Source: Marinobacter sp. (GTDB taxonomy: Bacteria; Pseudomonadota; Gammaproteobacteria; Pseudomonadales; Oleiphilaceae). Taken from it: a stretch of DNA of 38,265 bases. The translations under genes and the position numbers were made by a program. How positions within the stretch are numbered: position 1 is the first letter of the stretch; each line of letters opens with the position of its first letter. The notes beneath the pieces are model-generated. The model was not told where the DNA came from. It was given only the letters and a program-made list of their open reading frames with translations, and did not search any database. The stretch is taken from positions 1 through 38,265 of the forward strand of contig JAIUMV010000032.1 of assembly GCA_022565395.1 (NCBI GenBank), written 5' to 3'. Shown here piece by piece: positions 1 to 8,224 of the stretch.

Positions 1-16
1 GAGGCACTTACGCCTC
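1..16 (+). terminator. Possible truncated terminator hairpin at window edge
   Basis: The first 16 bases form a 5-bp stem (gaggc/gcctc) around a 6-base loop, followed by tttat. It could be the 3' half of a larger terminator of a gene lying to the left of the window. By synteny that gene may be glnA, which precedes a DUF4124 gene and ntrBC in related bacteria, but nothing in the window shows it. The stem may continue beyond the edge, so this is a weak call. Confidence 0.25.
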
Positions 17-49
17 TTTATCGTCTGGAAATATCTGCGACTGAAAGCA

Positions 50-80
50 AAAATGCCCCGGACGATGTCCGAGGCATTTT
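50..80. terminator. Rho-independent terminator, potentially bidirectional
   Basis: An 8-bp arm (50-57, aaaatgcc) pairs with 73-80, then after one mismatch (58/72) a 5-bp arm (59-63, cggac) pairs with 67-71 around a GAT loop. The stem ends in T4 on the + strand and T5 on the - strand, so it could stop transcription both ways. It probably ends the gene to the left of the window. Confidence 0.7.
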
Positions 81-97
81 GTGGGCCTGCTCAGAAA

Positions 98-144
98 CTG
101 TGTAAATCGAGTTTTTACACAGCCTCCCTGTGCGGGGTTTTTTT
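98..144 (+). terminator. Hairpin pair ending in a T7 tract
   Basis: A perfect 9-bp stem (98-106 with 114-122, ctgtgtaaa/tttacacag, 7-base loop) is followed by a short alternative stem sharing its right arm (118-122 with 128-132, cacag/ctgtg), then gggg and seven T at 138-144. The two stems cannot form together. This looks like a second terminator, or an attenuator-like switch, between the left-hand gene and the DUF4124 gene. Confidence 0.45.
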
Positions 145-174
145 ATGCTTAGTCACACCCCTGGGGATTACTCG

Positions 175-204
175 TTGATTTTCGTATGTCGGGGGGCCGA
201 TAAT
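175..204 (+). promoter_or_regulatory. Sigma-70-like promoter of the DUF4124 gene
   Basis: A -35 box TTGATT (175-180) and a -10 box GATAAT (199-204) are separated by 18 bp. Transcription would start near 211, about 30 bases before the chosen ATG at 241. The match is 4/6 and 5/6 to consensus. It lies directly downstream of the terminator hairpins, as expected for a separate transcription unit. Confidence 0.55.
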
Positions 205-240
205 CGAGCTATGTATCCGGCTGACACAAGGTATCCGTTC

Positions 241-774
241 ATGACGAAACAACGCTGCACGCTGGCTCTGGCCCTGATGTTTATGTCCAGCGCCGTCTCT
301 GCCCAGGTCTACAAACACGTAGACGTCCACGGCAACGTCACCTTCTCTGACGAGCCCCAAAGTGGTGCAGAGCTGATAAACGTGGCACCCGTAACCACCA
401 TCACCCTCCCCAAGCCTCAAGATGTCCAGCCCCGGGAACGCGGTGAGCAGGGTCGTGACAGCACCCCCCGGGCCATCTATCAGCGTATTGGCTTTGACGC
501 CCCGGCAGACGAGGAAGCGTTTCATAGCGGCAGCGGCGATGTGACATTCAGCGTGTCAAGCCGGCCAGCGCTGGCCCGCGGCCACAAGTTCGAGGTGTCG
601 TTCAATGGTCAGCCTATTGGCCAGAACGCGCAGGGGGTGTTCACCCTGACCAATGTGGATCGCGGCACTCACCAGGCCAGCGTGGCCGTGGTCAATAGCC
701 AGGGTCAGATCGTCCAGACAGGCGACATCATCACCTTTACCCTGCACCGCCCCTCGGTTCTCAATCGCCCATAA
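241..774 (+). CDS. Secreted DUF4124-domain protein
   Basis: A 177-residue exported protein of unknown function. Residues 1-22 are a signal peptide (Lys/Arg start, hydrophobic ALALMFMSSAVSA, cleavage before QVYKH). The next ~35 residues (VYKHVDVHGNVTFSDEP) carry the DUF4124 signature, followed by a charged, probably disordered linker and a C-terminal beta-rich, Ig-like stretch with NGQPIG and TFTL strands. The ATG at 241 was chosen over an in-frame ATG at 130 because only it gives an N-terminal signal peptide and lies after the promoter and an AAGG motif. DUF4124 proteins of this type sit between glnA and ntrB in other gammaproteobacteria, so the location is conserved, but the role is not known. 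Its stop codon abuts the NtrC-type palindrome. Confidence 0.85.
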   Translation: MTKQRCTLALALMFMSSAVSAQVYKHVDVHGNVTFSDEPQSGAELINVAPVTTITLPKPQDVQPRERGEQGRDSTPRAIYQRIGFDAPADEEAFHSGSGDVTFSVSSRPALARGHKFEVSFNGQPIGQNAQGVFTLTNVDRGTHQASVAVVNSQGQIVQTGDIITFTLHRPSVLNRP

Positions 775-808
775 GCACCTTTTTGGTGCGAAAGCACCAA
801 TATAGCGC
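775..808. promoter_or_regulatory. Tandem NtrC-type enhancer sites upstream of ntrBC
   Basis: Positions 775-789 read GCACC-TTTTT-GGTGC, a perfect match to the NtrC core GCACC-N5-GGTGC known from enterobacterial glnA. Positions 794-808 (GCACCAATATAGCGC) match the E. coli site at about 12 of 15 bases. Their centres are 19 bp apart and lie about 165 and 185 bp upstream of the start site predicted from the -24/-12 element at 940-955, a normal enhancer distance. The inner halves also form a 7-bp stem (783-789/794-800) with a GAAA loop, which is a by-product of the two sites. Confidence 0.7.
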
Positions 809-841
809 CATACTTAGCCCATCTATCGGGCATTTATCCTC

Positions 842-860
842 GCGGGCCACTCCGGCCCGC
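842..860. other. GC-rich inverted repeat upstream of ntrB
   Basis: A perfect 7-bp inverted repeat (842-848 GCGGGCC with 854-860) surrounds ACTCC, between the NtrC-type sites and the -24/-12 promoter. There is no T tract, so it is not a typical terminator. It may end DUF4124 transcription in a Rho-assisted way, bind a protein such as a DNA-bending factor, or be incidental. Confidence 0.3.
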
Positions 861-939
861 ACCAATACCGCCCGCCATGACTGGCCTGCAGCACACCTTG
901 CCTCACTCTGGCACCTGGACCGTCCGGCCTGTGCCATTG

Positions 940-955
940 TGGTTCGGATTTTGCA
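940..955 (+). promoter_or_regulatory. Candidate sigma-54 (-24/-12) promoter of ntrBC
   Basis: TGGTTCG-GATT-TTGCA fits the sigma-54 pattern TGGCACG-N4-TTGCW. The GG (941-942) and GC (952-953) are exactly 10 bases apart and the -12 box is perfect. The expected start, near 965, is about 20 bases before the ntrB ATG. With the NtrC sites at 775-808 this makes a classical NtrC/RpoN promoter and implies positive autoregulation. The -24 element departs from consensus at two positions. Confidence 0.6.
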
Positions 956-983
956 GGATGCTCCCCATTGAGAGAGGACTCCC

Positions 984-2060
984 ATGGCAAGCAGCATGTA
1001 CCGACACATTCTGGACCACCTGACAACAGCCGTTGTACTGCTGGACATGAAACTAAGGCTGCAATATCTCAATCCGGCAGCGGAAAGTCTGCTGGAGGCC
1101 AGTGGCAGTCGCGTACGCGGCATGGCGCTTGAGGACCTGCTCGTTGATCCCGGTCAGGGGCTGGATACTCTGCACGCAGCAGTCAAAAACCAGCAAGCCT
1201 ACACCAAGCGTGAAGCCGATTTTTTGCTGGTGACAGGCACCCGCTTTATCGTCGACTACTCGGTGACGCCCATTGTCACCGAGAGCCTGGGGCTGCTCTT
1301 GGAAATGCAGCCCAGGGATCGGCTGATCCGCATCAGCCGCGAAGAAGACATCCTTTCGCAGCAGGAAACCACCCGTATCCTGGTGCGCGGCATGGCCCAC
1401 GAGATCAAGAACCCTCTGGGTGGCATTCGTGGGGCAGCGCAACTGCTGGATCGCGAACTCAATGATGAAGGCCAGAAAGAGTACACCCGGGTCATCATTG
1501 AAGAAGCTGACCGCCTGCGCGGACTGGTAGATCGCATGCTGGGCCCACGCAAGGCGTTGCAAATGGCGCCCACCAATGTTCACGAAGTACTGGAGCGGGT
1601 AAAAACCCTGCTGGAAGCGGAAAGTAAGGGCATGATCCGGTTTGAGCGGGATTATGACCCCAGCGTGCCCGAGTTTGACGGAGACAGGGAGCAGCTGATT
1701 CAAGCCTTCCTGAATATCGCTCGCAACGCCATGGAGGCATTGCAGGAGGAACATGCCGGTGAACGCCAACACGCCCCCAGCATTCTGTTCCGTACGCGCA
1801 TCCTGCGGCAGTTCACCATTGGCCATCACCGCCACCGCCTGGTTTGCCGCATTGACATTATTGATAACGGACCAGGCATACCGCCTGAGCTGTTGCAGAA
1901 CATCTTTTACCCGATGATCAGTGGGCGTGCCAACGGGACCGGGCTCGGGCTCTCCATCACCCAAAGCATCATTGGACAACATCAGGGCCTCGTGGAGTGT
2001 GAAAGCGAGCCGGGGCACACCAACTTTATTGTCTTTCTTCCGTTGGAGAATCGAACATGA
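984..2060 (+). CDS. ntrB: Nitrogen regulation sensor histidine kinase/phosphatase NtrB
   Basis: Cytoplasmic two-component kinase (358 residues) that phosphorylates NtrC under nitrogen limitation and, with PII protein, dephosphorylates it when nitrogen is ample. An N-terminal PAS domain (about 5-115) is followed by a dimerisation/H-box with AHEIKNP, placing the phospho-acceptor at His139. The ATPase domain has an N box (NIARNAMEAL), a G1 box (DNGPGIPPEL) and a G2 box (GTGLGLSI). There are no membrane segments, as in the family. AGAGAGGA (971-978) lies 5 bases before the ATG and fixes the start. The stop overlaps the ntrC start as ATGA, indicating translational coupling. A sigma-54 promoter and NtrC sites lie upstream. 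Confidence 0.97.
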   Translation: MASSMYRHILDHLTTAVVLLDMKLRLQYLNPAAESLLEASGSRVRGMALEDLLVDPGQGLDTLHAAVKNQQAYTKREADFLLVTGTRFIVDYSVTPIVTESLGLLLEMQPRDRLIRISREEDILSQQETTRILVRGMAHEIKNPLGGIRGAAQLLDRELNDEGQKEYTRVIIEEADRLRGLVDRMLGPRKALQMAPTNVHEVLERVKTLLEAESKGMIRFERDYDPSVPEFDGDREQLIQAFLNIARNAMEALQEEHAGERQHAPSILFRTRILRQFTIGHHRHRLVCRIDIIDNGPGIPPELLQNIFYPMISGRANGTGLGLSITQSIIGQHQGLVECESEPGHTNFIVFLPLENRT

Positions 2061-3487
2061 GCCGACCAGCCAATGTCTGGATCATTGACGATGACCGCAG
2101 CATCCGCTGGGTACTGGAACGCGCCCTCTCCCAGGCTGACCTGCAGCCCCGGGCATTTGAGAACGGCGACAATATCCTGCGTCTGCTGGCCCATGAAAAG
2201 CCTGACGCCATCATCAGCGATATCCGTATGCCGGGCATTGACGGTATTGCGCTGTTAGCGCAGATCGTGCAGGACCACCCGGAAATCCCGGTCATTATCA
2301 TGACCGCCCACTCGGACCTCGAAAGCGCGGTCACCAGTTACCAGACTGGGGCCTTTGAGTACCTGCCCAAGCCCTTTGACGTGGATGATGCGGTCGAGCT
2401 GGTCAAGCGCGCTGTGGCCCACAGCCGCGAGCAGCAGGCGGCATCGGAGCCCCAGGCAGAGATCCCGCAACGCCACACAGAAATCATCGGTGAAGCACCG
2501 GCGATGCAGGAAGTGTTCAGGGCCATCGGGCGCCTGTCTCACTCCAACATCACCGTGTTGATCAATGGTGAGAGTGGCACGGGCAAGGAGCTGGTGGCAC
2601 AGGCGCTGCACAATCACAGCCCCAGGGCATCGCACCCCTTTATCGCCCTGAACATGGCGGCCATTCCGAAAGACCTGATCGAGTCAGAACTGTTTGGACA
2701 CGAGAAAGGCGCCTTCACTGGCGCTGCGGCAGCCCGCCAGGGGCGGTTTGAACAGGCCAACGGTGGCACCCTGTTTCTGGATGAAATTGGCGATATGCCT
2801 GCTGATACCCAAACCCGCCTGCTCAGGGTGCTGGCGGATGGTGAATTCTACCGGGTGGGCGGCACCACCCCTATCAAGGTGGATGTCCGTATTATCGCCG
2901 CCACCCACCAAAACCTGGAAAAACTGGTTAACGCAGGTTCCTTTCGGGAGGATCTGTTCCACCGGCTGAACGTTATCCGCATCCACTTGCCCCGCCTGGC
3001 GGATCGACGGGAAGACATCCCCCGCTTGATGCAGCACTTTCTCAAGCGCGCTGCAAAGGAGCTGGCGGTTGAGCCCAAGTTGCTGCGCCCCGACGCCGAG
3101 GAGTATCTGACAACCCTGCCCTGGCCGGGCAACGTCCGCCAGCTGGAAAATACCTGCCGCTGGCTGACGGTGATGGCCAGTGGGCGCGAGATCCACATCA
3201 GCGACCTGCCACCGGAGCTGGTCAGCCAGGAAGACAACGCGCCGTCCGGGCAAACCTGGCAGGAGTCCCTGCGCAGCTGGGCCGAGCTGGAGTTGCGCCG
3301 TGGTAAGGTGGGCATACTGGACACGGCAGTGCCAGAGTTTGAGCGCATCATGATTGAAACTGCCCTGCGCCATACCGGTGGCCGCCGCCGGGATGCCTCC
3401 AATCTGCTGGGCTGGGGTCGCAACACCCTGACCCGCAAGATCAAGGAGCTGGGCATGAACAGCGAGGACGGGGACGACGAGGATTAA
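2057..3487 (+). CDS. ntrC: Nitrogen regulation response regulator NtrC (sigma-54 activator)
   Basis: Enhancer-binding response regulator, 476 residues, that activates RpoN promoters of nitrogen-assimilation genes when phosphorylated by NtrB. The receiver domain (1-120) has the acidic pair D11/D12, phospho-acceptor D55 (ISDIRMPG), T84 and K105. The AAA+ domain has Walker A GESGTGKE (171-178), the sigma-54 contact loop GAFTGA (218-223) and Walker B GTLFLDE ending at D242/E243. The C-terminal Fis-type helix-turn-helix ([20 protein letters not shown]) binds the GCACC-N5-GGTGC palindrome, of which two copies precede this operon. The gene converges on mshQ with only 6 bp between stop codons. Confidence 0.97.
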   Translation: MSRPANVWIIDDDRSIRWVLERALSQADLQPRAFENGDNILRLLAHEKPDAIISDIRMPGIDGIALLAQIVQDHPEIPVIIMTAHSDLESAVTSYQTGAFEYLPKPFDVDDAVELVKRAVAHSREQQAASEPQAEIPQRHTEIIGEAPAMQEVFRAIGRLSHSNITVLINGESGTGKELVAQALHNHSPRASHPFIALNMAAIPKDLIESELFGHEKGAFTGAAAARQGRFEQANGGTLFLDEIGDMPADTQTRLLRVLADGEFYRVGGTTPIKVDVRIIAATHQNLEKLVNAGSFREDLFHRLNVIRIHLPRLADRREDIPRLMQHFLKRAAKELAVEPKLLRPDAEEYLTTLPWPGNVRQLENTCRWLTVMASGREIHISDLPPELVSQEDNAPSGQTWQESLRSWAELELRRGKVGILDTAVPEFERIMIETALRHTGGRRRDASNLLGWGRNTLTRKIKELGMNSEDGDDED

Positions 3488-3493
3488 GCAACC

Positions 3494-6400
3494 TCAGTCT
3501 GCCACCTCGCGCCAGTAGATAATACGGTCATGGCCACGAAACACCCCAAAGGTGGCCAGTGCACTGGGATTGGTCAATAGTCCACTGCCATCCCAGTCAT
3601 CCTGCAACCACACCGGTACCGACCAGCTGAGGGTATCAGTACCGGTAGAGCCAGCAGGCTGGAGATTCAAGGGGCCGCCTTCACCACCCACCAACACCCC
3701 TGCGGCAGCAACCCGCGTGTGATGGTTGGCAGTACCCTCAACATCCGCACTGTCCCATTGCCAGCATCCATCAGCCAGATGGGTCTGGTAGCGGGTGCCC
3801 GTCCAGAATTCGGCCCGGAAGGGCATGCTTAAGACAGGGGCCGTTTCCGGCCCGAAAACATTCTCCATTGTCAGGCGCCCGTAACGTACCTCGAATGCAG
3901 CATCCGGAATCATGGCACGGGGTAGATCCAGAGCCTGCACACCGTCGCCATCCGTTACGGCCTCCAGACTGAAAGGAAGCAGAGGCGTAAAAGGTTGTAC
4001 TCTGGCCACTGGCGCCTTGTCATACCACAGGCGGTCCTGATCGCTGAAGGTATAGGTCAACAGGCCAGGCCCCTGCACCGTCAGCTGGCCCGCCTCCAGC
4101 GTCGCCGACACCGGCAGCAGCACAGTATCTGTGCCTTGCGTCGCGGCATCCGTCACCGGCAGGTCACGGGTGATTCCTGCCGCCTCCAGACGCTGATAGC
4201 CGGGCTGGGTGTAATTCTGGGTCAATCCGCCCCCGACGGCCCGGGCTGAAATTTGCAGACTGGGGCGTACCCCCCAGCCAAAAGGCTGCCCGGTGTAGGT
4301 AAATGGAGTTGTTACCTCACAGCTCGCAGCCAACGTGCCTGGGTCATCGACAACCAGGAAGTGATCCGGATAAAAGCGCCCCACAGGTTCACTGAGCCCT
4401 CCGGCCATAGCGCCCCCCAGATAGGGTCCGGGCGCCGCCCGAAAACGGAACACACCAACCTCCGACTGGCTCACTGCCACCGTCGTTTCACCTGCCAACT
4501 GACGCTGATGCGTGTAACTGACGGGAGCAAGGCTGCCGGCAACACCATCCAGCGGCGACACCAGCTCGCTGCTGAGGGCAATACCCGTCAGTTCAAAATT
4601 GGGCGTGGGCGGGTTGCCACTGCAAAGGTCCGTGTCACCATCCGTCAGCCAGCCTACTGCCCGCAGTGTCAGATCAAATACCTCACCCGCACGGCGAAAC
4701 ACCGGGCAGCTGGCGTCACCACTGGCACAATGGCCATCAGCAAATACACATAACCCAACCGGACGGCTGGTGAACTGGGCGCCGACACCCGGCATATCAA
4801 GGCCGGCATCGCCACGCTCCTCACTGCCCAGGTAGCGGGCGTTAAGCTGCACGCGCCCTGCGTCTGCATAGGCGACGGTAATATTGGCTACGCCGCCAGT
4901 GCCAAAACTCACATCCACCGGCGTTTGCGCCGCTGCAGTAAGCCCTACCGGCGCGCCATTAACAGAAACCGGCCAGTTAACCGGCCGCCCCGACGGCCCT
5001 GGCACCACATAATCGCTCCAGAAGCGCACGGGCTTGGTGACATTCTCAAAAGCCGGCACACAGGCCTGCGTCTGGTCGTCCTGGCGAACGGCACGGATCT
5101 CTGCATTGGCCTCCGGACGATTGGCGACCAGATCAGGCACAGAGACGAGCAGTCCGGCGTCGACCATCGGCAGTTGGCAAAGCGCCGGTGACGGCCCGGC
5201 ACCACCAGAGCGGCAGCTGTTGTTAGTTAACGGCCTAACCATGGGACTTGAGGTTGCCACCCCCAACACCGGGTTCCCCGGCGCCAGCGACGTGCGCTGA
5301 AAAAGCGCCGTGGTCATCCCACCGCTGAAGGTAACGGTATCCCCCCCGACCCAGCCACTGGGACTCAAGGTCGCAGTCACCTCACCGGTATAGAGTTCAG
5401 TGCACTCCGAATCCAGACAGGCCAGAATATCAACAGGCGTCGGCTGACAGGTCAAGCCCAAGCCAGGATGACGTAACTCAAAGTGATCAATGTACTCATT
5501 GACTTCTTCCAGCGCGAGGGCACATATCTGTAAGTTGTCAAACTCATGCACATTGGTAAGGTCACCGGTGGAGCCGGTAATGGACAACATCAGTTTTTCT
5601 GGCAATGCGGCCTGCCCGGCTTGAGCCAGCATATTGACCGGGCCTATCAGCGGGGTCATCCCGGACCCGGTGTTGCGGAACACCTGCACCAGCGCCTGCC
5701 CACCGGTGGTGGCATTGAGCTCTATGCGATAGCGGTGGGGCGTGACCGGACCGGTGCCGTCCACCGCCGGAGAGAGCGGGCCGACGTGGGTGATGTAGCG
5801 ATAGCCGGTGAGACCACTGCCCGACCCGCGCAAGCTGACGTTCTGCGCCACAGTGGTGCCGGTTCCTCCCACGCGCCCTTCTGCTGCCCGGGGGAAATTG
5901 CCGTATTCGTCCAGGCCTATTCCGAGCCAGCCACCGGCAAATCCGGGGGTTCCGTCATCGCGCTGGGCATAGCCCAAGGCCCCGCCGAAACTACCTGGCT
6001 GGGGAGAAACGGCGGCATCCGAAAGGGTGATGGCAACGCCGTCGGCGCGGGTGCCACCATAGGCAAAGTAATCGAATTCCAGTACCACGTAATTGCCCGC
6101 CCCGGGAATCAGGCGCTGTAATGTCGCGGACGTGGATTGCTGAGTGCTAGCCTGAGTCATGCGCAGTCGGTTGCTGTCGATCTGCGGCATAAAGGTACCT
6201 GCCGTGATGCTGGTGGCCCAGTCTGTGCCCAAGGTGCTTCGCTCAAAGTTATCACTGAAACAATTTACCGGTGCACGCTCATAAGAGATCCGCACACGCC
6301 CACTTCCACCTTGTCCCCCAGACACAGACAGTGAGCAAGCGCTGCATTGAGCCGCACCACCGCCGCCGCCTCCAGGGCTCCCGCCAAGAAAACCACTCTG

Positions 6401-7036
6401 TGATAACAATCCACTTTGCCCCCCGTTGCCCCCCGCGCCGCCGTCAAGAACAGCGCTGCCTCCGGTGCGGTTAGAACCATTGTTGCCGCTACTCAGGGGG
6501 CCTGCGCTTCCGCCGCCACCACCTCCTTCATTAGCGCTGAAAAGCGGCGTTCTTCCATTCGCCCCAAATCCCCCAGAGAAAACCACATCGCCAACACTTA
6601 GCGAGGCTGCTCCACCGGATGCACCAGAGGAGCTTCCGCTCGCAACACTGCCCCCACCTCGTGCAAGCACTGTGGAAGTCGACCCAAACCAAGAGTCCCC
6701 CCCACGAGCGGTAGAATTACTGCCGGCACCAACTACAACCGTAAACACCTGCCCAGGGCTGACACTTAATACTCTCCGGGCATAGGCGCCACCACCACCG
6801 CCACCGCCGACGCGGTTTGTAAAAATGCTGAATCCAGCGTCTCCACCTGCTCCACCGCCTCCCCAAGCTTCAACAGTAATCTCAGAGACCCCGAGAGGCA
6901 CCGTAAAGCTCTGTGAGCCGGGGGTGGAAAACACCACTGTTTCACTGGCATTTGCATGCAAAAAAGGCAGTAAAAAAGTCATGATCAACAAGGCACGGAA
7001 AACTTTTAAAACTGTTGACCAATACTTGCAAGTCAT
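3494..7036 (-). CDS. mshQ: MSHA biogenesis protein MshQ, secreted glycine-rich/lectin-like/DUF6701 protein
   Basis: Large secreted protein (1180 residues), the last gene of the msh operon. Residues 1-30 are a signal peptide (cleavage after HANA). Residues ~31-250 form a glycine-rich domain opening with FSTPGSQSFTVPLGV and containing runs such as GGGGGGG, similar to polyglycine domains of phage and bacterial adhesins. Residues ~258-525 resemble an L-type lectin/concanavalin fold (DNFERS, LEFDYFAYGG, GWLGIGLDEYGN). The remainder ends in ATFGVFRGHDRIIYWREV, characteristic of the DUF6701 region of MshQ. The start at 7036 overlaps the mshP stop by ATGA and is preceded by GAGG; an upstream in-frame start at 7087 would spoil the signal peptide. 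Inference: pilus-tip adhesin. The ligand cannot be told from sequence. Confidence 0.88.
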   Translation of the reverse strand: MTCKYWSTVLKVFRALLIMTFLLPFLHANASETVVFSTPGSQSFTVPLGVSEITVEAWGGGGAGGDAGFSIFTNRVGGGGGGGAYARRVLSVSPGQVFTVVVGAGSNSTARGGDSWFGSTSTVLARGGGSVASGSSSGASGGAASLSVGDVVFSGGFGANGRTPLFSANEGGGGGGSAGPLSSGNNGSNRTGGSAVLDGGAGGNGGQSGLLSQSGFLGGSPGGGGGGAAQCSACSLSVSGGQGGSGRVRISYERAPVNCFSDNFERSTLGTDWATSITAGTFMPQIDSNRLRMTQASTQQSTSATLQRLIPGAGNYVVLEFDYFAYGGTRADGVAITLSDAAVSPQPGSFGGALGYAQRDDGTPGFAGGWLGIGLDEYGNFPRAAEGRVGGTGTTVAQNVSLRGSGSGLTGYRYITHVGPLSPAVDGTGPVTPHRYRIELNATTGGQALVQVFRNTGSGMTPLIGPVNMLAQAGQAALPEKLMLSITGSTGDLTNVHEFDNLQICALALEEVNEYIDHFELRHPGLGLTCQPTPVDILACLDSECTELYTGEVTATLSPSGWVGGDTVTFSGGMTTALFQRTSLAPGNPVLGVATSSPMVRPLTNNSCRSGGAGPSPALCQLPMVDAGLLVSVPDLVANRPEANAEIRAVRQDDQTQACVPAFENVTKPVRFWSDYVVPGPSGRPVNWPVSVNGAPVGLTAAAQTPVDVSFGTGGVANITVAYADAGRVQLNARYLGSEERGDAGLDMPGVGAQFTSRPVGLCVFADGHCASGDASCPVFRRAGEVFDLTLRAVGWLTDGDTDLCSGNPPTPNFELTGIALSSELVSPLDGVAGSLAPVSYTHQRQLAGETTVAVSQSEVGVFRFRAAPGPYLGGAMAGGLSEPVGRFYPDHFLVVDDPGTLAASCEVTTPFTYTGQPFGWGVRPSLQISARAVGGGLTQNYTQPGYQRLEAAGITRDLPVTDAATQGTDTVLLPVSATLEAGQLTVQGPGLLTYTFSDQDRLWYDKAPVARVQPFTPLLPFSLEAVTDGDGVQALDLPRAMIPDAAFEVRYGRLTMENVFGPETAPVLSMPFRAEFWTGTRYQTHLADGCWQWDSADVEGTANHHTRVAAAGVLVGGEGGPLNLQPAGSTGTDTLSWSVPVWLQDDWDGSGLLTNPSALATFGVFRGHDRIIYWREVAD

Positions 7037-7452
7037 TGCACCCTCACCTCGACCGTTCGCGCCACCAAACCGGCGCCGGTACCACACTGCCCGGTACTAG
7101 CAATCAGGTAGTAGCGCTGAAATACGCCGGGCTCGGGCTCAAGGGTCACCTGGTCACACACCAACGCAGCCCGGCAGCCACTCAAGCCCGGTGGCGCGAA
7201 GGTGCCACTGCCCGGTACATTGGCCGGAACGGCGCCACAATTCTCGGCGGCCAACACCGCCCGCACTCCCAGCTGGGCGCCCGACTCCGCCGCCAGAAAA
7301 GCCCGCTGGGACTGCAGTTGCAGGGTGACCGACTCCGCCGTACTTACCTGCAACTGGGCCATTCCGGCCACGATCAGTGCCAGTACCGTAATCACAAACA
7401 GCGCCACCGGCAGGCCCGCGCCACGCTGATATAGAGGAGCATCAAGGCACAT
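7033..7452 (-). CDS. mshP: MSHA minor pilin-like protein MshP
   Basis: Small PilX-like pseudopilin (139 residues). A short leader ends in Gly13, followed by a hydrophobic segment LPVALFVITVLALIVAG. Residue 5 of the predicted mature form is not Glu, which fits MshP/PilX-like proteins that cap or initiate the fibre. The C-terminal domain has four Cys that could form disulfides. The ATG at 7452 has AGGAGG 12 bases upstream and overlaps the end of mshO by 11 bp; a longer reading frame from 7521 is unlikely because it adds a non-prepilin leader inside mshO. The 3' end overlaps mshQ by ATGA. Confidence 0.85.
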   Translation of the reverse strand: MCLDAPLYQRGAGLPVALFVITVLALIVAGMAQLQVSTAESVTLQLQSQRAFLAAESGAQLGVRAVLAAENCGAVPANVPGSGTFAPPGLSGCRAALVCDQVTLEPEPGVFQRYYLIASTGQCGTGAGLVARTVEVRVQ

Positions 7453-8224
7453 TGCGAATCTGTACCTCCTGACTGACGGCCGTGGTTTCACCTGAACGGG
7501 GATCCTGCAAGGTAAACGCAAAGCTGACCACCCCGGCGCGCTGCAGACTTGCTGGCGTTACCGTGAAACTGACGCTGTCGGGCACCAGCCTCGTGGCCAG
7601 CACCTCACGCCCTGGCGCACTGGCAGGCAAACTGGTAGCAATGGTGCTCTGGATACCATAATCCCGATAGCGGAACAGCTTACCGGCAACCTGACAAAGA
7701 GTAACCGGGCTGCCCATAACGAAGAAACGTTGCTGTGGCGACCCGCTGGTGAATTGATGCGGCGATGACAGGGTAACCGTCACCGTATCGGTACCCGCAG
7801 GCAGGGTAGCCGGTGGCGACACAGGCCCGGAGGCGCCCGGCGCGTAGAGGTTCCCGGCATAGGGGTAGACCACCACCCGCCCACTGGCGGAGCGACCGCC
7901 CGGTAATGCCACAGCGGTGAACTCATCAATCACCGCGCCGATGGTCAGATCCAGATAGCTGGACGCCGCCACAATGGGCAACCACTCCAGGCACCGCCCG
8001 TCACTGCTGGCACGTACCGAGGTGGGCAGAGCATCCCGCAATTCCCGGCTGATCTGCTCGCTGACAATGGCAGCAGACAACGCCCGCTGCTGGCGCGCAC
8101 TGGTATCCAGGGCGCCCAGGGTAGACAGGGTGACAAAACGCACAGAGATGGTGGCAACAATAGCCAGCAGCACTATCACCATCACCAGCTCGATCAGGGT
8201 GAAGCCCCGCCCCAGGCGCCGCAT
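7442..8224 (-). CDS. mshO: MSHA minor pilin MshO
   Basis: Type IV prepilin-like protein, 260 residues. The leader MRRLGRG is cut before FTLIELVMVIVL, with Glu5 in the mature protein, the classical class III signal for the prepilin peptidase. The C-terminal domain is larger than in pilins and resembles PilW/GspJ-type minor pilins expected to sit near the fibre tip. The start codon overlaps the mshD stop (TGATG). It is followed by mshP with an 11-bp overlap. The prepilin peptidase itself is not encoded in this window. Confidence 0.9.
   Translation of the reverse strand: MRRLGRGFTLIELVMVIVLLAIVATISVRFVTLSTLGALDTSARQQRALSAAIVSEQISRELRDALPTSVRASSDGRCLEWLPIVAASSYLDLTIGAVIDEFTAVALPGGRSASGRVVVYPYAGNLYAPGASGPVSPPATLPAGTDTVTVTLSSPHQFTSGSPQQRFFVMGSPVTLCQVAGKLFRYRDYGIQSTIATSLPASAPGREVLATRLVPDSVSFTVTPASLQRAGVVSFAFTLQDPRSGETTAVSQEVQIRNVP

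Noticed and set aside
115-525. A 136-codon - frame opposite the DUF4124 gene
   Set aside because: Overlaps the promoter, terminator and signal peptide-coding region of the + strand gene; no recognisable features.
909-925. TGGCAC at 909-914, a perfect -24 box
   Set aside because: No GC at the required spacing downstream; the element at 940-955 has both boxes correctly spaced.
783-971. A 62-codon + frame between the DUF4124 gene and ntrB
   Set aside because: It starts inside the NtrC palindromes, has no ribosome-binding site and covers the promoter region; better explained as regulatory DNA.
1053-2018. A 321-codon open frame on the - strand within ntrB
   Set aside because: Shadow of ntrB, which shows all histidine kinase boxes in the + frame; the antisense product has no family features.
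6420-6960. Glycine-codon-rich tract in mshQ as a possible DNA repeat array or frameshift zone
   Set aside because: The reading frame is continuous and the glycine runs use mixed codons without a regular repeat unit, so it is a protein feature, not a simple-sequence repeat.
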